Shown here: positions 50,967 through 60,900 of the stretch, one piece after another | Layout of the letters: every line of letters begins with the position of its first letter | How positions within the stretch are numbered: position 1 is the stretch's first letter | NCBI GenBank assembly: GCA_024682395.1 | Contig: JAIKZH010000012.1 | Coordinates: 1 to 64,000, forward strand | Reading direction: 5' to 3' | From: Bacteroidaceae bacterium | Lineage (GTDB): Bacteria; Bacteroidota; Bacteroidia; Bacteroidales; Bacteroidaceae | DNA: 64,000 bases | Translations under genes and position numbers: made by a program | Notes under the pieces: model-generated | Database searches by the model: none | Seen by the model: only the letters and a program-made list of their open reading frames with translations | Told to the model about the DNA's origin: nothing

Positions 50967-53033
50967 ATGAAAACTAATAAGAAAACCCAAACAAAGGTAC
51001 AGCAAGTTCGTTCTAAGAACATACGGTTGACAATGAGATCGTTGGGAATAATAGCTCTTTGTACGTTTATTATCGTTTTTTTCTTCCCTCGTAATACTGG
51101 ATTAAATTACTCATATGAGATTGGTCAACCTTGGGGGTATGGAACTCTGATTTCAACTCAGAAATTCAATATCATAATGAGCGATTCAACCCTTCAAACT
51201 AAGAAAGATAGTTTGAACAAACGGTTTATGCCGTATTTCAGTAAGGATGAACAACGTGTGAAATCAATAAAAGAAAGTCTTGAGTTGTTATCCGACGATG
51301 AAATCCTTGTGAAACAATTAGGTGTAGTTCTGGATACCATCTATTCTCATGGCGTGATGAACTCACACGATTATGATAGTCTTACTACCAATGGTACTGA
51401 CAATATACGTGTAATCGGTGGTAATATTGCCAATATTGTTCCTCTGAGTTCTCCATATACCATACATATGGCTTATAAATACATAATGAATAACCCTATG
51501 TTTTTAGGCCGAAGTGTGGAACTTAGAGATATGAATATTAATACGATTCTAACTGAGAATCTTATTTATGAGAAAGACAAATCTAATGCAGAACTGCAAC
51601 AGCAATATGATGAAATGTCGTCAAGTCTGGGATTTGTTAGGATTAACGAGAAGATTGTTGATAGGGGAGAAATTGTAACTCCTGAGATATATCAGAAACT
51701 GAAATCATATGATAAGGTCATAGATCAGACAACAGCCGACGATATTAATATAGCTTCTCCTCTTCTATGGGGACAAGTGGCATGGGTTTTTCTGCTGTTG
51801 CTTAGTATTCTGACTTATTTGTATATTTTCAGACCCGATTATTTTGAATCATGGCGACATACAACACTGGTTTACCTCATGATAACACTGTTCACGGTTG
51901 TTGCATCAATCATGGTGGCACGCCATTATTTCCATATCCTGATATTGCCATGCTGTATGATTCCAATCATAATACGTGTATTCTTGGATTCACGTTCGGC
52001 ATTTTTCACTCATGTAGTCACCATGATGCTGATTTCGCTTGTCTTGACTCAAAAATATGAGTTTTTGAGCCTACAGATAGTTGCAGGGGTGGTGACTGTG
52101 TTTAATCTGCGAGAACTTACACAGCGTTCACAGATTATCCATACTGCAATCATAATCACGGCTACATATGTGTTGTTTTATCTGGCACAACAATTTGCTG
52201 CGGGTGCGGAGATTAAAGATATAGATCGTCATATCCTGACCTATTTCTGTATTAACGGCTTTTTGTTATTGCTCACATATCCGGTGTTCTGGATTCTGGA
52301 AAAGACATTCGGTTTGGTAAGCGACGTTACATTGGTGGAACTCTCAAATACCAATCATCCGTTATTGCAGAAAATGTCGTCTGAGGCTCCTGGAACGTTC
52401 CAACATTCAATGCAAGTGGCAAATTTAGCTTCGGATGTGGCTAAACGTATTAAGGCTAAAACTCAGTTGGTGCGCACCGGCGCGTTATACCATGATATCG
52501 GCAAATTGGAACGACCTGTGTTCTTTACAGAGAATCAGGCAGGGGGAAACCCTCATAAACATCTTCCAGCTCAAAAGAGTGCCGAGGTGATAATCGCCCA
52601 TGTGACTAAAGGTTTACAGTTGGCAGAGAAATATAATCTGCCTCAACAGATACAAGATTTTATACGTACACATCATGGATGTGGCTTGACCAAGTATTTT
52701 CTTGTGACATATAAGAATGAGCATCCTAATGAAGATGTTGACGAGAGTCTGTTTAGATATCCAGGACCTAATCCTGAGACAAAAGAACAGGCAATTCTGA
52801 TGATGGCAGATGCAGTCGAGGCCGCATCACGCAGTTTGCAGGAATATACCGAAGAGAGTATTAGTCAGCTGGTTGACAAGATAATTGACTCCCAGATGAA
52901 CGAAGGATATTTCCGTACATGTCCAATCACATTCCTTGATATTGAGAATGCAAAGGATGTGTTTAAAGAACGACTGAGAATTATGTATCACACTCGTATA
53001 TCATATCCAGAACTAAATGTAAATAATAGTTAA
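50967..53033 (+). CDS. pgpH: 7TM-HD family cyclic-dinucleotide phosphodiesterase (PgpH-like)
   Basis: A 688-aa membrane protein. One N-terminal helix (about 29-44) precedes a large extracytoplasmic 7TMR-HDED domain (to ~270), then about seven helices (~275-460) and a cytoplasmic HD domain with HSMQVANLA, HDIGK (His509-Asp510), HHG, and DAVEAASRS. Listeria PgpH hydrolyses c-di-AMP; the same activity is likely here. It lies directly upstream of the T9SS operon but with an 84-nt gap. Confidence 0.88.
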   Translation: MKTNKKTQTKVQQVRSKNIRLTMRSLGIIALCTFIIVFFFPRNTGLNYSYEIGQPWGYGTLISTQKFNIIMSDSTLQTKKDSLNKRFMPYFSKDEQRVKSIKESLELLSDDEILVKQLGVVLDTIYSHGVMNSHDYDSLTTNGTDNIRVIGGNIANIVPLSSPYTIHMAYKYIMNNPMFLGRSVELRDMNINTILTENLIYEKDKSNAELQQQYDEMSSSLGFVRINEKIVDRGEIVTPEIYQKLKSYDKVIDQTTADDINIASPLLWGQVAWVFLLLLSILTYLYIFRPDYFESWRHTTLVYLMITLFTVVASIMVARHYFHILILPCCMIPIIIRVFLDSRSAFFTHVVTMMLISLVLTQKYEFLSLQIVAGVVTVFNLRELTQRSQIIHTAIIITATYVLFYLAQQFAAGAEIKDIDRHILTYFCINGFLLLLTYPVFWILEKTFGLVSDVTLVELSNTNHPLLQKMSSEAPGTFQHSMQVANLASDVAKRIKAKTQLVRTGALYHDIGKLERPVFFTENQAGGNPHKHLPAQKSAEVIIAHVTKGLQLAEKYNLPQQIQDFIRTHHGCGLTKYFLVTYKNEHPNEDVDESLFRYPGPNPETKEQAILMMADAVEAASRSLQEYTEESISQLVDKIIDSQMNEGYFRTCPITFLDIENAKDVFKERLRIMYHTRISYPELNVNNS

Positions 53034-53116
53034 TGATTTCGACTGTGAATAACAAATATTATAAAATTAGTGGGTTGACACAATAAAACATACAAATTTG
53101 AGTTACATATAAATAG

Positions 53117-54058
53117 ATGCTTAAACGACTGTTGATAATAATAGTAACGGTGTTGGCTTTGCCGTCAGCCGTTAATGCTCAATGGGATGCGCAGTTCTCG
53201 GACTACACAACCCTTAAGTCGTTGTATAACCCTGCTGTTTCCGGAACCAATGGAATGCTTGATGTAGCAGCAGCCTATTCAATGCAGATGGTTGGTTATG
53301 ATGATGCCCCTAAGACAATGTATTTGGGTGCTAATTTACCTATATATTTCCTCGGTCCACGTCATGGCGCAGGTGTGAGTCTTATGAACGATGAGATAGG
53401 TATATTTAAAACTCAGAGAATCAACCTACAGTATGCTGTGAATATGAAATTAGGTAAAAGAAGCAGACTGGCTGTAGGTGTTCAAGGCTCAATGATAAGC
53501 GAAGAAATAGATCCGAGCGACTTAAAACTGTCTGACACAAACGACCCTGCTTTCCCTACATCGACCGTGAATGGCTCAGGGTTTGATTTTGCCGCAGGAC
53601 TTTATTTCTATAACCCTAAGTATTGGGCAGGACTATCGGTTCAGCATGCCAATGCTCCAGTGTTGGAAGTGGGTGATATGTACGAGGTTAGCATGTCTCA
53701 AATATATTATTTGATGGGTGGATGCAATATTAAGATAAAAAATACGTTATTATCTTTGCAGCCATCTTTTCTGGTGCAGACTGATTTGCAGTCATGGAGA
53801 GAGGATGTGCAATGTAAATTGACATATGAATACGAAAACAGAAAAATGTTTTTTGGTGTAGGTTACAGTCCTAAAACATCTGTGACAGCCATGGTGGGCG
53901 GAAATTTTCATGGAGTTCAACTTGGATATTCATATCAGATGTACACAGAAGGAATCGGGTTAGAGAATGGATCTCATGAGATAACTCTAAGTTATCAAAC
54001 CAATCTCGATCTTTTCAAGAAAGGACGTAATAAACACAAAAGTGTAAGATTTCTATAA
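53117..54058 (+). CDS. porP: T9SS outer-membrane protein PorP/SprF
   Basis: A 313-aa protein with signal peptide 1-21 and a predicted beta-barrel. The family landmarks are QWDAQFSDYTTLKSLYNPA near the N-terminus and repeated strands ending in aromatic residues (HGVQLGYSYQMY). It is the first gene of porPKLMN, the core of the type IX secretion machine, and binds other ring components at the outer membrane. Confidence 0.92.
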   Translation: MLKRLLIIIVTVLALPSAVNAQWDAQFSDYTTLKSLYNPAVSGTNGMLDVAAAYSMQMVGYDDAPKTMYLGANLPIYFLGPRHGAGVSLMNDEIGIFKTQRINLQYAVNMKLGKRSRLAVGVQGSMISEEIDPSDLKLSDTNDPAFPTSTVNGSGFDFAAGLYFYNPKYWAGLSVQHANAPVLEVGDMYEVSMSQIYYLMGGCNIKIKNTLLSLQPSFLVQTDLQSWREDVQCKLTYEYENRKMFFGVGYSPKTSVTAMVGGNFHGVQLGYSYQMYTEGIGLENGSHEITLSYQTNLDLFKKGRNKHKSVRFL

Positions 54059-54099
54059 AGAATAAACAAAATATAAGTAAAAATAATAAAATAAGATAT

Positions 54100-55530
54100 A
54101 TGAAAAAGGGATTGATAACAACCGGAATTCTATTATCTGCTGTTTTAATGACTGCATGTATGAGTTCTAAGGGGAGCAGTTCAATGGCTGTCGGAGGTGA
54201 AGTCACAGGCACTGGTGGCTCATCTGTCTCAGAACCAACCCCATACGGCATGGTTCTTGTTAAACGTGGTTCTTTGAAAATCGGAACAGACAAAATTGAT
54301 AGTCTGTGGGGTAAGAAAGTTCCTGAACGTGAGATATCTGTTGATGCTTTCTGGATGGACGAAACAGAAGTGACAAATTCAAAATACAGACAATTTGTTA
54401 CATGGGTTCGCGACTCAATTCTTCGTGAACGTCTCGCTGATGCAGGATATGAGGAATATCGCATAGAAGAAGACAAGAACGGTGACCCTGTTACTCCACA
54501 CCTCAACTGGGCAAAGGCTCTTCCTTGGCGTAATCCAGATGAAGATCAGGCCGCTATTCTTGAGAGTGTGTATAAGTATCACCCTTTTGACGGAACAAAA
54601 ATGCTCGACGCATCTCAAATGAACTATAAATATGAAACATTTGACTATGCTATGGCAGCACAACGTAAGTATCGACTCAATCCAGCAGAAAGAAATCTGA
54701 ACACTGATATAACAGTGAATCCTAACGAGGTTGTAATGATTTCTAAAGATACTGCATATGTAGATGATGAAGGTTTGATACACCATGAAACTATAACACG
54801 ACCATTGTCAAGTATGTGGGATTTCGTAAACACATATATAGTAAATGTCTATCCAGATACCACTTGCTGGGTGAATGATTTTCAAAATGCTGAAAATGAA
54901 CTATATATGCGCCTTTATTTCTCACATCCTAATTACAACGAATATCCTGTTGTCGGAGTGAACTGGGAACAGGCAAATGCTTTCTGTAACTGGCGTACAG
55001 ATTATCTAATGCGAGGACTCGGCGGTAGTGCCAAGTTTGTACAGAGATACCGACTCCCAACAGAGGCTGAATGGGAATTTGCTGCACGTGGTAAAGACGG
55101 AAACGAACTCCCATGGGAACAAGACGGTGTATCCAGTGAAAAAGGTTGCTATTATGCTAACTTCAAACCAGACAGAGGTAATTATACAAAGGATGGTAAT
55201 CTAATCACATCTAAGGTTGGAATATACTCAGCCAACTCTAACGGCTTGTATGATATGGCTGGAAATGTGGCTGAATGGACAAGTACAGTATATACTGAGG
55301 CGGGTATTCTTTCAATGAGTGATATGAATCCGACTCTCAAATATAATGCAGCTATCGAAGACGCTTATGCTTTGAAAAAGAAGAGTGTGAGAGGTGGCTC
55401 ATGGAAAGATCCTGAAAGCTTTATCAAGTCGGCTTGGAGAAGCAGTGAATACCAGAATGTAGGTCGCTCATTTGTGGGTTTCCGTTGCGTAAGAACACAA
55501 GTTGGTACAGCTGGAAAAGTAAAGAAATAG
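54100..55530 (+). CDS. porK: T9SS ring lipoprotein PorK/GldK
   Basis: A 476-aa lipoprotein (lipobox MTAC, Cys20) with a formylglycine-generating-enzyme-like fold: FWMDETEVTNSKYRQF, LPTEAEWEFAARG, GLYDMAGNVAEWT and SVRGGSWKDP ... GFRCVR. In the T9SS it forms, with PorN, the large periplasmic ring attached to the outer membrane. It sits 41 nt after porP. Confidence 0.94.
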   Translation: MKKGLITTGILLSAVLMTACMSSKGSSSMAVGGEVTGTGGSSVSEPTPYGMVLVKRGSLKIGTDKIDSLWGKKVPEREISVDAFWMDETEVTNSKYRQFVTWVRDSILRERLADAGYEEYRIEEDKNGDPVTPHLNWAKALPWRNPDEDQAAILESVYKYHPFDGTKMLDASQMNYKYETFDYAMAAQRKYRLNPAERNLNTDITVNPNEVVMISKDTAYVDDEGLIHHETITRPLSSMWDFVNTYIVNVYPDTTCWVNDFQNAENELYMRLYFSHPNYNEYPVVGVNWEQANAFCNWRTDYLMRGLGGSAKFVQRYRLPTEAEWEFAARGKDGNELPWEQDGVSSEKGCYYANFKPDRGNYTKDGNLITSKVGIYSANSNGLYDMAGNVAEWTSTVYTEAGILSMSDMNPTLKYNAAIEDAYALKKKSVRGGSWKDPESFIKSAWRSSEYQNVGRSFVGFRCVRTQVGTAGKVKK

Positions 55531-55600
55531 TATAAAAATACTTAATCGAATAATAATTATTAATAATCGTACGTTTAGTACATTGTAAAAATAAAAAAAG

Positions 55601-56377
55601 ATGGCAACAAGTAAAGCAAATATATTAAAGCGTTTACAACACTGGATGGACAGTAAGCATGGTCAGATGCTCCTTAATTACGCATATAGCTGGGGTGCTT
55701 CAATCGTTATCCTTGGTGCGTTATTCAAGTTGACTCATATCGCCGGTGCTGATATCATGCTCTTTATCGGTATGGGTACAGAGGTTATCGTGTTCTTCCT
55801 CTCTGGTTTCGAACGTCCATATGATGTGAACAAAAAAGATAAAAAAGAGGAAGTGGCAGAAGAAAATCCTCAGCAACTTGCTGGCGGTACAGTCATTGTC
55901 GGTAATGGTGTGCCTGCTGGTAGTACAGTTGTGATTGGAGGCAGCCCTTTACAAAACTCTGCAAATGCAAACGAGGCCTCTCAAAGTGCCACAAGCGATG
56001 TTGACGCATCACAATTGGCTGGTGCAATAGCAACATCTTCTGCAGTAGCTTCTGCTCAGTTCCAGACTATGTGTCCTGAGATGCAAGAAGCAACAAAGAA
56101 TTATGTTGATCAACTTAATGAACTTACAGATCTTCTTAAGCAAGTAGCAGAACAATCAGCACGTCTCACACGCGATTCAGAGGAAATAGAGAATATGAAC
56201 CGTACACTTACTGGTATTAATAAATTCTACGAAATGCAACTTCGTAGCGTAAGTGTTCAGAGCGCAACTGTTGATGATGTCAATGCTCAAACAAAGAAAT
56301 TGGCTGAGCAACTCGAAGAACTCAATAGCGTTTATGCACGTATGGTTGAGGCTCTTAAGGTGAATATGAATAAGTAA
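55601..56377 (+). CDS. porL: T9SS motor protein PorL/GldL
   Basis: A 258-aa inner-membrane protein with two N-terminal helices (about 28-45 and 49-67) and a long cytoplasmic helical part. Glu61 in the second helix (GTEVIVFF) fits the proton-linked acidic residue of the GldL motor. A low-complexity linker (~80-150) precedes the coiled coil. It pairs with PorM to drive secretion by proton-motive force. Confidence 0.92.
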   Translation: MATSKANILKRLQHWMDSKHGQMLLNYAYSWGASIVILGALFKLTHIAGADIMLFIGMGTEVIVFFLSGFERPYDVNKKDKKEEVAEENPQQLAGGTVIVGNGVPAGSTVVIGGSPLQNSANANEASQSATSDVDASQLAGAIATSSAVASAQFQTMCPEMQEATKNYVDQLNELTDLLKQVAEQSARLTRDSEEIENMNRTLTGINKFYEMQLRSVSVQSATVDDVNAQTKKLAEQLEELNSVYARMVEALKVNMNK

Positions 56378-56405
56378 GTACACTGACAATATAGACATTA
56401 ATATA

Positions 56406-57974
56406 ATGGCTGGAAGTAAAAGGAAATTATCACCACGTCAGAAGATGATAAATCTGATGTATGTCGTACTGATGGCGATGCTTGCATTAAACGTCAGTAG
56501 CGATGTGCTGAATGGCTTCTCGTTGGTTGATGAGGGATTGAATCGTTCTAAGGAAAATACAATTACTCAGAACAAAAATATATATAATGCGTTGGACGAT
56601 GCCATGAAGCAGAATCCGGAGAAAACAAAGGATTCATATGATAAGGCTCGTCAAGTACGTTTGTTGTCCGATTCTTTGTATAACTTCGCTGAGGAACTCA
56701 AGTGGAAAATTGTTCGCAAAGCAGATGGTGAAGACGGAAATATCCATGACATCAGAGGTAAGGAGAATCTTGAGGCTGCAACTCATGTTATGCTTGCTCC
56801 TGGCATTGGACAAGGACGTAAGTTGCGTAATGCCATCGATTCTTATCGCGAACGAATCCTAAAAATGGTCAATGATGAGGCTCAGAAAAAAATCATTGCT
56901 AACAACCTGTCAACTGAGGTTCCAAAGAAAGGTAAACTTTTAGGTAAGAATTGGCAAGAATATATGTTCGAGAATACTCCTGTAGCTGCTGCGGTTACAT
57001 TGCTGACTAAACTTCAGAATGATGTGCGTCATGCAGAAGGAGAAATTCTTCACCAATTGGTTGCAAATATCGACATAAAGGATGTTCGTGTAAACGAGAT
57101 TAACGCATATGTTATCCCAAGTTCACAGACTGTGGTTCGTGGCGGACGTTTTTCTGCACAGATTATAATGGCTGCTGTTGATACCACTTCACGTCCTGAT
57201 ATTTATATCGGAAACACTCTGTTGAAATCAGGTAACGGACGTTATGAAACTGTGTGCAACTCTATAGGCGATTTCGTACTTAGAGGCTATATGGTTATGC
57301 GTAACGGAAATGGCGAAGAAATACGACGTGAATTCGCTCAACCATACACCGTAGTGGAACCTGCTGCAACAGTTAGTGCAACTATGATGAATATGCTTTA
57401 TGCTGGTTATCAAAACCCTATAAGCGTTTCTGTACCTGGTATTCCGATTAATAAAGTTAATGCAACTATGTCGGGTGGTTCACTCACAAAGAAAGATAAT
57501 GGTTCGTATATAGCCGTACCGTCAAAAGTGGGTGAGGATGTAACTATTACAGTAACAGCAGAAAATGAAGGACGTCAACAGGAAATGGGTAAATTTACTT
57601 TCCATGTACGTAAATTACCTGATCCTACACCTTATATCTCATTTAGTGATGATAAAGGTAATACCAACAGATATAAAGGTGGAAGACCAATCAGTAGATC
57701 TGTGTTGTTGAACTCGAAAGGAATCAATGCTGCTATTGATGACGGACTTCTTGATATCCAGTTCCGTGTGGTTGGATTTGAAACAACATTCTTTAATGGA
57801 ATGGGTGATGTGATACCAGAAATCTCAAAATCAGCAGATTTCACAGATCGTCAGCGTGATATGTTCCGACGTCTCCAACGTGGAAAACGATTCTATATCT
57901 CACGTGTGCATGCAATCGGTCCTGATGGTATTGAACGTACATTGCCAACATCTATGGAAGTCATTGTAAATTAA
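56406..57974 (+). CDS. porM: T9SS motor/periplasmic shaft protein PorM/GldM
   Basis: A 522-aa protein with one N-terminal helix (about residues 14-32, LMYVVLMAMLALNVSSDVL) and a large periplasmic region of consecutive beta domains after a helical part. N-terminal KRKLSPRQKMINLMY is highly typical. It links PorL in the inner membrane to the PorKN ring and lies 28 nt after porL. Confidence 0.93.
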   Translation: MAGSKRKLSPRQKMINLMYVVLMAMLALNVSSDVLNGFSLVDEGLNRSKENTITQNKNIYNALDDAMKQNPEKTKDSYDKARQVRLLSDSLYNFAEELKWKIVRKADGEDGNIHDIRGKENLEAATHVMLAPGIGQGRKLRNAIDSYRERILKMVNDEAQKKIIANNLSTEVPKKGKLLGKNWQEYMFENTPVAAAVTLLTKLQNDVRHAEGEILHQLVANIDIKDVRVNEINAYVIPSSQTVVRGGRFSAQIIMAAVDTTSRPDIYIGNTLLKSGNGRYETVCNSIGDFVLRGYMVMRNGNGEEIRREFAQPYTVVEPAATVSATMMNMLYAGYQNPISVSVPGIPINKVNATMSGGSLTKKDNGSYIAVPSKVGEDVTITVTAENEGRQQEMGKFTFHVRKLPDPTPYISFSDDKGNTNRYKGGRPISRSVLLNSKGINAAIDDGLLDIQFRVVGFETTFFNGMGDVIPEISKSADFTDRQRDMFRRLQRGKRFYISRVHAIGPDGIERTLPTSMEVIVN

Positions 57975-58009
57975 TAATTGTATAATCAAGAAATAACTCA
58001 ATAGATATT

Positions 58010-59200
58010 ATGAAAAGAGTATTCATCGCATTTCTCGGTTTCTGTTTGACTCTTTATGTGGGAGCTCAGCCAGCAAGAAGCCGCGTGGCACAAAATAATC
58101 AACGATTAGCCAATGCCAACAAGTCTAATGTATCCAGTCGTGCTGCATTGATGTTCCCGACAGCAGTTGATGTTCCTGAGGATGTTGCATGGCGTCGTGA
58201 TATATATCGTTTCCTCGATCTTACAAAAGACGAGAACGCTGCATTGTATTATCCGATTGAACCTCATGACGGAAAGATAAACCTTTTCACTTTGTTGTTC
58301 CAACTTTTTAGTAAAGGTCAGATTCCTGTGTATAATTATGATCAAAGTGGTCTTGAAAACTTCTCTAAGGAAAATCGTATGCACTTTAGAGAGTTTCTCG
58401 ATAGATATGAGATTGATTATCAGATAAATGGTAATTCTATCGATGTTATCCCAGGAAGTATCCCATCTTCTTCCGTTAAAGGTTATTATGTTAAGGAAAG
58501 CAGTTATTATGATCAGAACACTTCTACATATCATTCTCGTGTAGTTGCATTATGTCCAGTGTTGTTTGACTTGTCTTTCGATAACTCAATGATGTATGAC
58601 AACTACAACGATAGTTTTGATGATGAAGAAGATGATATGGGTGATGATATGGCAATAAACTCAGAAAAGCAATCAAAAGATGAGATGTATGCAAAAAAAC
58701 CTATGTTCTGGGTTAAACTTTCTGATGTTGAGGCTTATTTGAGCCAGCATATGGTGATGACAAGCAATATCAACAATGCTGCAGTTATGTCTATGGCTGA
58801 TTTCTTTGCCACAAACAAGTATAAGGGTGATATTTATATGACTAATAACATGCAAGGTAAGACTCTTGAAGAGGTGGCAACAAGTCGCCAACTTGCATCT
58901 CGCAAAGAACAAAAACCTGCTACTGTGGTTGAGAAAGAACAGAATTATATAGAGAAACAACTTGTTGATTTCGAGCAACATATTTGGACTGCTCCTGTGG
59001 ACTCAGCCGAACTTGCTAAGAAAGATTCTATCGCTGCAGCTAAACAGAATAGTTCAAAAACAAGACGAACAGTAGAGAAGGCATCAAGAACAAATACTCG
59101 TAGTACTGCTCGTGCTTCTCGAAAGAAAGAAAAATCTCCTTCCTCAAGTGGTAGCTCAGGTAATGCACCACGCGTGTCAGTACGTCGTCAGCGTCACTAA
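58010..59200 (+). CDS. porN: T9SS ring protein PorN/GldN
   Basis: A 396-aa protein with signal peptide 1-19. The GldN domain is shown by VDVPEDVAWRRDIYR, YYPIEP, YDQSGLENF and KGYYVKESSYYDQ. An acidic insert (NDSFDDEEDD) lies near the middle and a Ser/Lys/Arg-rich disordered tail (about 345-396) ends the protein. It forms the ring with PorK and is the last core gene of the operon. Confidence 0.92.
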   Translation: MKRVFIAFLGFCLTLYVGAQPARSRVAQNNQRLANANKSNVSSRAALMFPTAVDVPEDVAWRRDIYRFLDLTKDENAALYYPIEPHDGKINLFTLLFQLFSKGQIPVYNYDQSGLENFSKENRMHFREFLDRYEIDYQINGNSIDVIPGSIPSSSVKGYYVKESSYYDQNTSTYHSRVVALCPVLFDLSFDNSMMYDNYNDSFDDEEDDMGDDMAINSEKQSKDEMYAKKPMFWVKLSDVEAYLSQHMVMTSNINNAAVMSMADFFATNKYKGDIYMTNNMQGKTLEEVATSRQLASRKEQKPATVVEKEQNYIEKQLVDFEQHIWTAPVDSAELAKKDSIAAAKQNSSKTRRTVEKASRTNTRSTARASRKKEKSPSSSGSSGNAPRVSVRRQRH

Positions 59201-59259
59201 TTCGCATATACAGAGGTGCTCAGTATTTATGAATTGATTATTAAGTAAAAAAAATATTT

Positions 59260-60009
59260 ATGTCTTTAATAATATGTCCAGAATGTGGTGTACATGTTTC
59301 TAATAAAGCGAAACTATGTCCAAACTGCGGATATCCTAATCCTGGTGGAAATCCGGAGATAAAGGAAGAAGATGTAACTTCTAATGCTTCAATACCGTCA
59401 AATGATAAAACTGAGCAGATTAACGAACCTAAAGCGGATTCAAATCAATCTGTTTCGAATCCTCAGGTGCTTGAGCAACCAAAAGCAGAAGATACTTCAA
59501 ACAAAGAAGCCAATTATAAATATAAGTATAAACCACGTCGCAATACCAACAGAACATGTTGTTGGGTGGTTATCGTTCTTATATTATTATTTATTCTTGG
59601 TATATTGGCAATAGTGTGGATTTCTGCTGCAGCTATCAAGAAATATAATGGCAATACGATAGAAACTATCACAACAGAGGAAAGTGAATACGATCCGGAT
59701 TATTTTGATAAACCAGATCACAATGACGATGATGTGTTTTTATTTGATGACGATGAGGAAGATGAAGATGCAGAAGAATCAGTTGATGATGATGCAGAAT
59801 TAGAAATGAAACAATCAGAAGGTGACACTCATTCTTCGATTTCTATTTCAAAGAATCATATAAATATAAAAGTGGACAAGGTGGTGCCACCGTCATCAAC
59901 CGAGTTGCCAACGAAACCTTCTGTGTCACATGACTCAAAACCAGCTAATACACACAATTCTGAACCATCAGCAACAGATGAACCAGTAATAGAAAGTGAT
60001 TTCCAATAA
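59260..60009 (+). CDS. Zinc-ribbon membrane protein with acidic low-complexity tail
   Basis: A 249-aa protein. Four Cys in two C-x2-C pairs (Cys6, Cys9, Cys20, Cys23) form an N-terminal zinc ribbon, followed by a polar linker, a basic patch, one transmembrane helix (about 100-122) and a strongly acidic Asp/Glu stretch (~135-185) with a Ser/Pro/Thr-rich end. No precise family is recognised. It lies 59 nt after porN in the same direction and may be co-transcribed; a link to the T9SS is untested. Confidence 0.7.
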   Translation: MSLIICPECGVHVSNKAKLCPNCGYPNPGGNPEIKEEDVTSNASIPSNDKTEQINEPKADSNQSVSNPQVLEQPKAEDTSNKEANYKYKYKPRRNTNRTCCWVVIVLILLFILGILAIVWISAAAIKKYNGNTIETITTEESEYDPDYFDKPDHNDDDVFLFDDDEEDEDAEESVDDDAELEMKQSEGDTHSSISISKNHINIKVDKVVPPSSTELPTKPSVSHDSKPANTHNSEPSATDEPVIESDFQ

Positions 60010-60040
60010 CAAAACAGCCACCCTCAGGGTGGCTGTTTTG
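60010..60040. terminator. Terminator after the T9SS operon
   Basis: AAAACAGCCACCC and GGGTGGCTGTTTT pair around TCA-type loop bases, followed by GTTATTTAT. A- and T-runs on both sides make it usable in both directions. Confidence 0.85.
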
Positions 60041-60044
60041 TTAT

Positions 60045-60200
60045 TTATGATTGCCAATTTTTAATTCTCAATTGTGGCTCTATCACCTATTGCGCAGCAA
60101 TATCCTCAAGGAAATCGAATCCAGTTGAAAGTTCTAAGGAACTATGCTAATTATCAATTATCAATTCTCAATTGCGCTCTGCGCCCTGATTTTCAACTCG
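60045..60200. repeat. Dispersed palindrome-rich intergenic repeat, partial copy 2
   Basis: Contains TATTGC/GCAATA (60088-60102) followed by TCCTCAAGG, and ATTATCAATTATCAATT- and ATTCTCAATT-type ends with GCGCTCTGCGC. The TGTAAGT and GGCTC modules of the other two copies are absent. It fills the spacer between convergent units. Confidence 0.7.
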
Positions 60201-60203
60201 ATA

Positions 60204-60875
60204 TCACATCAAAGGTTTTAGTTTTTCGGCTTTAACTTGAGCACGTGTTTTAAGATTGAAATGCCACCATTCAGTATTGAGAACCTTGAAACCACCCTCA
60301 GCCATTACAGTACGTAGTAACTGACGATTTCTTACGGCTTCGGTTGTAATCACTTTTTTGCTTAACATCTCGTTCTCGTATTTAGGTTGAGAAGCCAATC
60401 CCATAAAATCGACTTTAGTTCCCATAGGAATGGTATCTCCTTTAGCATCACAGATACTTATGTCAACAGCAAAACCATAGTTGTGCAGTCCGCCTCCGTT
60501 AGCAGGATTGCTTACGTATATGTTTTTGGATGTGCCTTTTACCACATTCCACATTTTCTGTTGGACAGACATCGGACGTGTAGCATCAAAGATAATCAAA
60601 CTATATTCAGGGTGTCGTTGCTTCAGTTTTGCCTGAGCTTTCTTCAATGCAATGGCAGCATCGGGATGTAGGTAAGCCTCTTTGAGATTGGTGTATAGAA
60701 TCTTACCTGTGAAATTATCCGGACGTGTGTACATAAGGCTTACATGTATGGATGAATCCACATCGTGTATGTTGACAAATCCTTGTGATTTGATTCGGTC
60801 AGACAGACTTTGTGCCATGCAGGTGCTACAGCAACATAATCCGAAAATAAATGATATTAATGAGTTTCTATTCAT
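60204..60875 (-). CDS. Secreted D-Ala-D-Ala dipeptidase (VanX/DdpX, M15D)
   Basis: A 223-aa protein with a signal peptide (residues 1-21, CMAQ). The M15D zinc-site motifs are visible: ATRPMSVQQKMW, GLHNYGFAVDI with the metal His and Asp, and EWWHF with the catalytic Glu and metal His. VanX-type enzymes hydrolyse D-Ala-D-Ala; extracytoplasmic members probably recycle cell-wall peptides and need not confer vancomycin resistance. No vanHA genes are nearby. Confidence 0.9.
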   Translation of the reverse strand: MNRNSLISFIFGLCCCSTCMAQSLSDRIKSQGFVNIHDVDSSIHVSLMYTRPDNFTGKILYTNLKEAYLHPDAAIALKKAQAKLKQRHPEYSLIIFDATRPMSVQQKMWNVVKGTSKNIYVSNPANGGGLHNYGFAVDISICDAKGDTIPMGTKVDFMGLASQPKYENEMLSKKVITTEAVRNRQLLRTVMAEGGFKVLNTEWWHFNLKTRAQVKAEKLKPLM

Positions 60876-60900
60876 GATGTATGTTTATTGAAGTACGATT

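Noticed and set aside
53060..53116. Promoter of porP
   Set aside because: CAAATTTG upstream of porP lacks the TA of the -7 box and the TTG spacing is wrong, so no promoter is called.
60204..60875. Vancomycin resistance from the VanX-like gene
   Set aside because: Single secreted dipeptidase with no vanH, vanA or regulator genes; a peptidoglycan-recycling role is more likely.
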